This document shows positions 6,739 through 11,643 of a stretch of 11,643 nt of DNA, in pieces. A program made the translations under genes and the position numbers. Every line of letters begins with the position of its first letter. Positions within the stretch are counted from its first letter, which is position 1. Source of the DNA: Candidatus Microgenomates bacterium (GTDB lineage: Bacteria; Patescibacteriota; Microgenomatia; 2-02-FULL-39-11); the NCBI GenBank assembly GCA_022866885.1, contig JALHWS010000114.1:1-11643 (forward strand), written 5' to 3'. The notes below the pieces were generated by a model that saw only the letters and a list, made by a program, of their open reading frames with translations, did no database searches and was not told the origin of the DNA.

Positions 6739-8708
6739 TATTGTATATTGCAATATGCTGACCCGGCTGCCGCCCAGGCCTTCCAATTTGTTCCATTGTT
6801 TGAAAGCTGGACTGCGTATTTGATATTATAATCCGGATCTTTCAAAAGCTCTTCGCATTTATCCCTTTCCGCGATGTTCCCAAACGAGCATGATGGCGGT
6901 TGCCAGGTATAAGTCGGCAAGGATAACGGACAATGGGCTAAAATATTTATCTGGAAAAGGCCGATGCTGTAATCGACATATTTTCCCGTCAGACAACCTT
7001 TATTGGCTGATATGGGATTACTGCCGCTTTCCCGCTGGCAGATTTTAGAAGCTTTGGTCGCGCTTACTACATCCGAAAAATAGATGTAATTGCCCTTGTC
7101 ATCTTTCTTCATTAAATTCTCTACCGAGCAATAGCCGCTGCCCACCGGACAATTATCGTCGCTACTTCCGCCGCTTCCTCCTGGTGTTATTGCAGATGTA
7201 ATCGCCGGTGTTTCCAGGACATTACCCAAGCCGTTGCATAACTGCGACGTTACTTCTTCACAGACGCCTTTAACAAATGCATTTCCCATATTGACATCAT
7301 TCATCATACCTATTGTCGCAGTTGACTCCAGCTTTTCTTTAGAACGGACATGTCCGAATCCGATAAGAGTCATTATCTGGTTGAAAAGATTGCTGAAAAA
7401 ACTTTCGAGGTTTCTTGCGGAATAATCGTTGCTGTTTTCTGAAACTGCAGCCAGAGTATTATAGTCCTGTACCACTCCGACTACGGTATTGGTATCTTGA
7501 GAAACACCTGCATCCTGCACTCCCAAGACAGAAACATTCTGATTGAAATTGCTACTGACTACATTGTCGGATCCGTTGCATAAGGCAACAGGCAATTGAC
7601 CGCAGGCTAAGTTTCTGACATTTTTATCCGTGTTACTGGCTTTGTTGAAACTATCCACTAGTTGACTGATATATTGCCGCAATCCGTCTGCGGCTCCCGG
7701 ACTAATTGCCGGCGTCACAGTTGCCGATCCAGGAGTTGTCACCGGCTCACCGGAATATATATTATCCGGATCGTACCAGGTGACACTACCACTACTGCCA
7801 AAAACCGGAATTTTGATCGCTCCTTCCGTCCAAAACAATGGAGTAATGGCTGTGACTCTATCTAAATCATTCTTGTTTCCTCTTTCCAAATCATTAAGAT
7901 AATCTTTATATTTTAAATTGACATAATTCTCCCTATCTGCTAATTCTCCATCCGGCCAGAAACCGTATTCCGTCAAAATAATCGGTTTTTCCGGCGGAGA
8001 TCCCGGTGGTCCCAAAAGCTCCCATTCCCAAATCCAGCTTTTGATGGAAGAAGGTTGCGAAGCGGAATTAATCTCATAAGTATTAAAAACTAAGACATCC
8101 AGATCATTCACCAGACTTTTTGGTCCTTCTTTCCAAAATTTTTCTGCGGGATAATTTTTTGGCAATAAATTGGATGGCATGGAAGTATTAAGAGCTGCGT
8201 TGCCGACTTTGAAAGCCGGTGCTTTCAATCTTATCTGATCGATAAAATAACGCAAAGATTCTGTATATTCCTGTGGATTGGCATTATCATTACCCCATTC
8301 ATTTTCCCCGTTATTGACTTCATTGCCGAAAACCAGATAGACGCTTTCCGGAAAAGCGGAAAGTCGTGATTGGACTGAAATTAGCGTCGGAACCAACTGA
8401 TCGACATTATTTTTCAGTATCTTGTGACCGTCGTTGAAAACCCGTAAGATCGGCCAGAATTTGTTGTTTTTGCATCCGTCCAAAAAACCGGCCAGCTCAT
8501 CACTTCCGATACCGACCGGAAGCAAAACGGTCACCGGCACCCAATCGGTGATCCCGGCCTGGCTATACCTTTGTCTCAAAGCGATCAGGAGTCCCGGATC
8601 ACGATCATTTGACAAATGGACTCCCCACTTGTGTAAAGCGGAAACCGGAGTGGCCCAGAGAAGAAAAAAAAGTAAAAAAATAATTACATGAGGCAGACGA
8701 GATCGCAT
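6738..8708 (-). CDS. Secreted protein: clan GH-A-like barrel fused to lytic transglycosylase-like domain
   Basis: 656 residues. A signal peptide covers about residues 7-25, with a likely cleavage after PVSA. Residues 26-315 read as a TIM-barrel glycosidase of clan GH-A type. VYLVFGNE ends strand 4 with the acid/base in an Asn-Glu pair (N129-E130), and KPIILTEYGFW carries the candidate nucleophile E247. A TPGSATVTPAISPG linker (325-338) leads to a region (340-500) without a recognised fold. Residues 520-656 look like a lysozyme-like SLT domain: CQRESGSNP with candidate catalytic E560, YSIGLFQIN (580-588) and a closing WKAWAAAGSAYC. Ten cysteines after residue 480 suggest disulfides in an exported domain. 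Such proteins cut peptidoglycan or cell-surface glycans; VirB1-like enzymes do this for secretion systems, which would fit the VirB6-like protein nearby. The barrel's substrate is unknown. Translation of the next gene appears coupled through overlapping stop and ribosome site. Confidence 0.85.
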   Translation of the reverse strand: MRSRLPHVIIFLLFFLLWATPVSALHKWGVHLSNDRDPGLLIALRQRYSQAGITDWVPVTVLLPVGIGSDELAGFLDGCKNNKFWPILRVFNDGHKILKNNVDQLVPTLISVQSRLSAFPESVYLVFGNEVNNGENEWGNDNANPQEYTESLRYFIDQIRLKAPAFKVGNAALNTSMPSNLLPKNYPAEKFWKEGPKSLVNDLDVLVFNTYEINSASQPSSIKSWIWEWELLGPPGSPPEKPIILTEYGFWPDGELADRENYVNLKYKDYLNDLERGNKNDLDRVTAITPLFWTEGAIKIPVFGSSGSVTWYDPDNIYSGEPVTTPGSATVTPAISPGAADGLRQYISQLVDSFNKASNTDKNVRNLACGQLPVALCNGSDNVVSSNFNQNVSVLGVQDAGVSQDTNTVVGVVQDYNTLAAVSENSNDYSARNLESFFSNLFNQIMTLIGFGHVRSKEKLESTATIGMMNDVNMGNAFVKGVCEEVTSQLCNGLGNVLETPAITSAITPGGSGGSSDDNCPVGSGYCSVENLMKKDDKGNYIYFSDVVSATKASKICQRESGSNPISANKGCLTGKYVDYSIGLFQINILAHCPLSLPTYTWQPPSCSFGNIAERDKCEELLKDPDYNIKYAVQLSNNGTNWKAWAAAGSAYCNIQ

Positions 8709-8714
8709 AAGAAT

Positions 8715-8743
8715 AGTATATATAGAATAAATTCAAAGTTCAA
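8715..8743 (-). promoter_or_regulatory. Promoter of the GH/transglycosylase gene, leaderless geometry
   Basis: The minus strand has TTGAAC (8743-8738, 4/6), a 17-nt spacer and TATACT (8720-8715, 5/6), then exactly 6 nt to the ATG at 8708. Transcription would start at or next to the A of the start codon. The -35 lies within the CAAA-rich simple repeat that fills this gap. No Shine-Dalgarno sequence is present. Confidence 0.5.
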
Positions 8744-8784
8744 AGCTCAAAGCTCAAATGTCAAATCAAATTCAAACTTCATTG
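8730..8784. repeat. Simple repeat of TTCAAAG/CTCAAA units between topA and the next gene
   Basis: The plus strand shows tandem-like variants of TTCAAAG, CTCAAAG, CTCAAATG and TCAAATCAAATTC over about 55 bp, directly after the topA stop codon. It resembles the AT-rich insert inside the methyltransferase gene at 4797-4845, and it donates the -35 hexamer of the following gene. Confidence 0.7.
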
Positions 8785-8789
8785 GATTT

Positions 8790-11006
8790 TTATTTTATAT
8801 CCTCTTTTTTCCAGGCGGCGAAGACGCATTTCGGGTAGTTGCTGCAGCCGTAAAATTGTTTACCGCGTCTGGTTTTCCTGATGATAATTTCACCCCCGCA
8901 CTGCGGACATTTTATATTGGCTTTTTCCACGATATTTTTAGTGAACTTGCATTTGGGGAAATTAGTACAGGCCAGAAATTTACCGTATTTTGAAAGCCTG
9001 ATAGCCAAAGGACTTCCGCACTGCGGACATTTCTCATCCGTCGTCCCCAGATCCAACTTCACCCGGCCGGCGGTCTTAAAGGTATTTTCCAGTTTGCCGA
9101 TAAAAGGCTGGTAAAATTCGTTCATCAGCGTTTTCCAGGTTAACTCTCCATTGGCCACCTCATCCAACTCATCTTCCATTTTAGCGGTAAAAGTGATCTC
9201 AAAAATATCCGGAAAATATTTCACCAGAAAATCAACTACCGCCATGCCCAAGTCAGTGGCATGAAATTTTTTCTCAATTTTCTCGACATACTTGCGGTCT
9301 TGGATGGTGGTGATAATCGGAGCGTAAGTTGACGGCCGGCCAATTCCCTTTTCCTCGAGGATTTTAATAAGAGAAGCTTCTGTATATCGAGGTGGGGGCT
9401 CGGTAAATTTCTGCTGCGGCAATATCTGATTCAGTTGCAGCTTTTCGTCAATAGATAACTGCGGTAAGGTTTTATCTTTTTCTTTATCTTCTTGATTATT
9501 ATTTTCTGTTTTCTGTTTTTCCCCGTACAGTCTCATCCACCCGTCAAACTTCATTATTTCTCCCGAGGCTTTCAATATATATATTATTTCCGATCCGGTC
9601 GAACCAGTGACAACATTTCTTTTGGCTTCGATGGTAACGTTTGTCTGATCGAAAACCGCTTCATTCATCTGGCAGGCGATAAACCTTTTCCAGATAAGCG
9701 AGTACAGGAGTTCACCGTCACGGCCTAAATTTTCATTATATATTTGGAGATTGTTGTCTTTTATGTTGGCTTCTGACAGTTTTTTAAGGTCATAATTTCC
9801 TAAAATCTTTACCTCTGTCGGCCTGATCGCTTCATGGGCTTCCTGGGCGACTTTGGATTTTGTCTTGTAAAATTTTGCTCCGTCAGGCAGATAATTTTGT
9901 CCGAAAACTTGACTGATAAAATCTCTCACTTTACTGACAGCTTCAACTGCCAAGTTGGTCGAATCGGTACGATGATAAGTAATCAAGCCTTCCTCATAAA
10001 GTCTTTGGGCCGCCTGCATCGTCCTTTTTGCGCTCCAACCCAGACGGTTAGACGCAGTCTGCTGCAGGGTCGAGGTGGTAAAAGGAGCAGATGGATATCG
10101 CCTACCTTCTTTGGTTTCGATATTGGCAACTTTATATGAAGCGGTTTTCAAATCAGCAACAATTTTGTCTGCCTGCTCTTTGTTTTTTATCTCTGCTTTT
10201 TCTCCGCCAACCTCAAAAAGTCTTGCAAAAAAACTTTCGCTACTCTTGTCATTGCGAGTCCCGACGTCAGGTCGGGACGCGGCAATCTCTGCCTTACCAG
10301 CAGACAGCTCTAACGGGATTGCTTCGTCGTTCCTCCTCGCAATGACAGGTTCAACTTCCACGTCTATAATCCAAAATTCTTCCGGTTTGAAAGCCCTGAT
10401 CTCCCTTTCCCGCTCGACAATCAAACGGACAGCCACAGTCTGCACCCGGCCGGCCGAAAGCCAGCGCATGCCGAGTTTATTCCAAAGAAGCGGCGAGAGT
10501 TTGTAACCGACAAACCGGTCCAGCACTCGTCTGGCCTGTTGGGCGTTGACTAAATTCATGTCTACCTCACGGGGATTTTTAATGGCATCCTCTATGGCTG
10601 ACTGGGTAATCTCATGGAAAACAATCCGTTGAAAAGTTGTCGGTTGTTTTTGTTTTTTATTACCTAATACCTCGCTGACGTGATAAGCGATCGCTTCTCC
10701 TTCCCGATCCGGGTCAGTGGCCAGAATAATTTTTTCGGCGGTTTTAGCCGCATCCTTTAATTCTTTTATTTTCGTCTTTTTCCCCGATATAACCTCATAT
10801 TCCGGTATAAAATCATAATTATTTATTTTTTCTTCCTTGTTCTTGGTCTTTGGTTCTAAGTTCTTAGTGATAATTTCTATTCCCAATTCCTTCTTCGGCA
10901 GGTCCCGGATGTGCCCCATGGTCGCTTCAATCCGGTAGTCTTTCCCTAAGAACCGGGTAAGCGTCCTCGCTTTAGTAGGTGATTCGACGATGATTAAATT
11001 TGACAT
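8790..11006 (-). CDS. topA: DNA topoisomerase I with an in-frame palindromic-element insert
   Basis: 738 residues. A type IA topoisomerase relaxes negative supercoils by cutting one strand through a 5'-phosphotyrosine. The Toprim domain starts at residue 3, with E8 in IVESPTKA and the acidic triad D98, D100, E102 in ATDPDREGE. The catalytic tyrosine is Y344 in LITYHRTDSTN, where bacterial enzymes usually read YMRTDS. EEKGIGRPSTYAPII (551-565) is the conserved late core. Two C-terminal zinc ribbons use C660/C663/C680/C686 and C700/C703/C721/C727. Residues 220-254 are encoded by palindromic element C, inserted in a loop after WIIDVEVE without breaking the frame. Lys/Asn-rich inserts at about 47-63 and 495-513 also come from simple repeats. 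The gene follows dprA by 31 nt, the usual dprA-topA order. Its promoter TTGACA overlaps the dprA stop, and no Shine-Dalgarno sequence is seen. Confidence 0.98.
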   Translation of the reverse strand: MSNLIIVESPTKARTLTRFLGKDYRIEATMGHIRDLPKKELGIEIITKNLEPKTKNKEEKINNYDFIPEYEVISGKKTKIKELKDAAKTAEKIILATDPDREGEAIAYHVSEVLGNKKQKQPTTFQRIVFHEITQSAIEDAIKNPREVDMNLVNAQQARRVLDRFVGYKLSPLLWNKLGMRWLSAGRVQTVAVRLIVEREREIRAFKPEEFWIIDVEVEPVIARRNDEAIPLELSAGKAEIAASRPDVGTRNDKSSESFFARLFEVGGEKAEIKNKEQADKIVADLKTASYKVANIETKEGRRYPSAPFTTSTLQQTASNRLGWSAKRTMQAAQRLYEEGLITYHRTDSTNLAVEAVSKVRDFISQVFGQNYLPDGAKFYKTKSKVAQEAHEAIRPTEVKILGNYDLKKLSEANIKDNNLQIYNENLGRDGELLYSLIWKRFIACQMNEAVFDQTNVTIEAKRNVVTGSTGSEIIYILKASGEIMKFDGWMRLYGEKQKTENNNQEDKEKDKTLPQLSIDEKLQLNQILPQQKFTEPPPRYTEASLIKILEEKGIGRPSTYAPIITTIQDRKYVEKIEKKFHATDLGMAVVDFLVKYFPDIFEITFTAKMEDELDEVANGELTWKTLMNEFYQPFIGKLENTFKTAGRVKLDLGTTDEKCPQCGSPLAIRLSKYGKFLACTNFPKCKFTKNIVEKANIKCPQCGGEIIIRKTRRGKQFYGCSNYPKCVFAAWKKEDIK
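10247..10347 (-). repeat. Palindromic element, copy C (101 bp), inserted in frame in topA
   Basis: Perfect 12-bp inverted ends TGTCATTGCGAG/CTCGCAATGACA (10247-10258 with 10336-10347). The inner stems are GTCCCGAC/GTCGGGAC (10258-10265 with 10271-10278) and GCAATC/GATTGC (10282-10287 with 10317-10322). Read on the minus strand, its layout matches copies A and B: end, GAAGCAATC, variable stem, GATTGCCGCGTCCCG, end. It spans the last base of codon 220 to the first base of codon 254 of topA and contains no stop in that frame, adding VIARRNDEAI...VGTRND to the protein. Confidence 0.95.
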
Positions 11007-11012
11007 ATTTTG

Positions 11013-11041
11013 ATAACAAACTATTTTACATCTCTTGTCAA
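11013..11041 (-). promoter_or_regulatory. Promoter of topA, leaderless geometry
   Basis: The minus strand has a perfect TTGACA (11041-11036) overlapping the dprA stop codon, a 17-nt spacer and TGTTAT (11018-11013, 4/6), then 6 nt to the ATG at 11006. The predicted +1 coincides with the start codon within a nucleotide. The alternative is simple read-through from dprA. Confidence 0.45.
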
Positions 11042-11643
11042 GACGTTAAACCGTAAATTCCGTTCCCATAAAGGCTGATCAGTTTTTTCATTTCCATCAC
11101 CGTCAGTATCCCGCCCAGCTTACCCGAAGGAATTTTGCTCTTAATAACAATCTCGTCAAAGTGGAGATTTTCTTTCATCAGTAAGTCAATAATTACTTTC
11201 TCTTCGCGGGTATATTTCTTTTCTCTCATTGTTTCATTGTTAAATTGTTTCATTGTTAAATTTTTAATTCCTAATTCTTCCAATACATCTTGGGCTTCTG
11301 TCACTAATTTGGCTCCGTTTTTCAAAAGCATATTGCCCGCCCTTGACATCTCCGAGGTAATCGGCCCCGGCACGGCAAAAACTTCCCGGCCTTGCTCGGC
11401 AGCATTCCTTGCGGTGATCAAAGCGCCGCTGTCTTTCGCTCCTTCGGTGACAACTACGCCGAGTGACAATCCGCTGATAATCCGGTTTCTGGCCGGAAAC
11501 AATCCTTTTTCGGCATATCTACCCGGCGGATATTCGGAAATCACCAAACCATATTTTTTGACGATTTTCCAATAAAGCGTCGTGTTACTGGCCGGATGGA
11601 TGATGTCTACCCCACAACCCAAAACAGCAATCGTTTTCCCTCC
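11038..11643 (-). CDS. dprA: DNA processing protein DprA, C-terminal part (5' end outside window)
   Basis: 201 residues are visible, and the frame is open to the window edge, so the start is missing. DprA (Smf) binds incoming single-stranded DNA during natural transformation and loads RecA. The visible Rossmann-like part begins GGKTIAVLGCGVDIIHPASN, a hallmark of the family. SEYPPG, then FPARNRIISGLS and TEGAKDSGALITARNAAEQG, then REVFAVPGPI follow in the expected order. The last 55 residues (from KKYTREEKVIIDLL) form the C-terminal winged-helix domain. A TTG near 11622 is an internal leucine codon, not a start. A 16-bp tandem duplication (11228-11259) encodes the Asn/Thr/Met-rich linker between the two domains. 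The gene ends 31 nt before topA. Presence of dprA suggests uptake or handling of foreign DNA; in reduced genomes it may serve as the main DNA acquisition route. Confidence 0.97.
   Translation of the reverse strand, partial: GGKTIAVLGCGVDIIHPASNTTLYWKIVKKYGLVISEYPPGRYAEKGLFPARNRIISGLSLGVVVTEGAKDSGALITARNAAEQGREVFAVPGPITSEMSRAGNMLLKNGAKLVTEAQDVLEELGIKNLTMKQFNNETMREKKYTREEKVIIDLLMKENLHFDEIVIKSKIPSGKLGGILTVMEMKKLISLYGNGIYGLTS
11228..11259. repeat. 16-bp tandem duplication in the dprA interdomain linker
   Basis: The plus-strand unit attgtttcattgttaa occurs twice without a gap (11228-11243 and 11244-11259), with partial similarity on each side. Sixteen is not a multiple of three, so the two units are read in different frames, yet the gene stays open. 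It encodes NLTMKQFNNETMR in the linker before the winged helix. Confidence 0.85.

Noticed and set aside
6731..6796. Longer start for the 169-residue protein at 6796
   Set aside because: It would overlap the upstream gene by 59 nt and put 22 polar residues before the membrane anchor. The ATG at 6730 has an AAAGG at proper distance.
10247..10347. Frameshift or assembly error in topA at the element
   Set aside because: The frame is continuous and stop-free, and conserved topoisomerase motifs resume in the same frame on both sides.
10075..10506. Plus-strand frame of 143 codons opposite topA
   Set aside because: It is the complement of confident topoisomerase coding sequence, including element C. 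It has no family motif.
11620..11622. TTG start codon making dprA complete in the window
   Set aside because: The frame stays open upstream to the edge, and the residues GGKTIAV before it belong to the conserved DprA motif.

Overview
The window comes from a small-genome uncultured bacterium. It is most likely Candidate Phyla Radiation (Patescibacteria), with the Microgenomates side as a tentative placement. The reasons are a 16S rRNA with clipped variable loops and mismatches to standard V4 primers, short AT-leaning intergenic spaces, several membrane-anchored proteins with Ser/Thr/Pro-rich linkers, and the dprA-topA pair beside unfamiliar exported proteins. No lineage assignment can be proved without a database search.

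Everything is encoded on the minus strand, so transcription runs from high to low coordinates. In that order: the 3' two thirds of dprA (11643-11038); topA (11006-8790); a secreted protein with a clan GH-A-like barrel and a lytic transglycosylase-like C-terminus (8708-6738); a 169-residue membrane-anchored protein (6730-6221); a 115-residue anchored Pro/Thr/Ser-rich protein (6174-5827); a PAP2 phosphatase (5807-5256); a SpoU/TrmH RNA methyltransferase (5123-4575); an 814-residue polytopic membrane protein resembling VirB6/TrbL (4435-1991); a cohesin-domain protein (1979-1446); then the 16S rRNA, whose 5' end is near 1254 and whose 3' end lies outside the window. The middle genes form an envelope neighbourhood: wall cleavage, lipid phosphate metabolism, a possible secretion channel and surface display. 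No ATPase or coupling protein is present to prove a secretion system.

The most notable feature is a family of palindromic elements. Three copies share 11-12 bp terminal inverted repeats (TGTCATTGCGAG) and two inner stems. Two are intergenic (4483-4555 and 5131-5238). The third (10247-10347) lies inside topA and is read through in frame, adding about 33 residues, much as Rickettsia palindromic elements do. Five variable-region hairpins of the 16S use nearly the same CCCGAY/RTCGGG stem as the element's inner hairpin. Simple AT-rich repeats also sit in frame in topA, trmH-like and dprA.

A second theme is start-site architecture. Several genes have a -35/-10 pair whose -10 ends only 6-8 nt before the ATG and lack a Shine-Dalgarno sequence, suggesting leaderless mRNAs. 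The 169-residue gene, tightly coupled to its upstream neighbour, has an AAAGG instead. The rRNA leader has a strong extended -10 promoter with a 14-bp palindrome in its spacer, then a terminator-like hairpin, then a boxA-like sequence.
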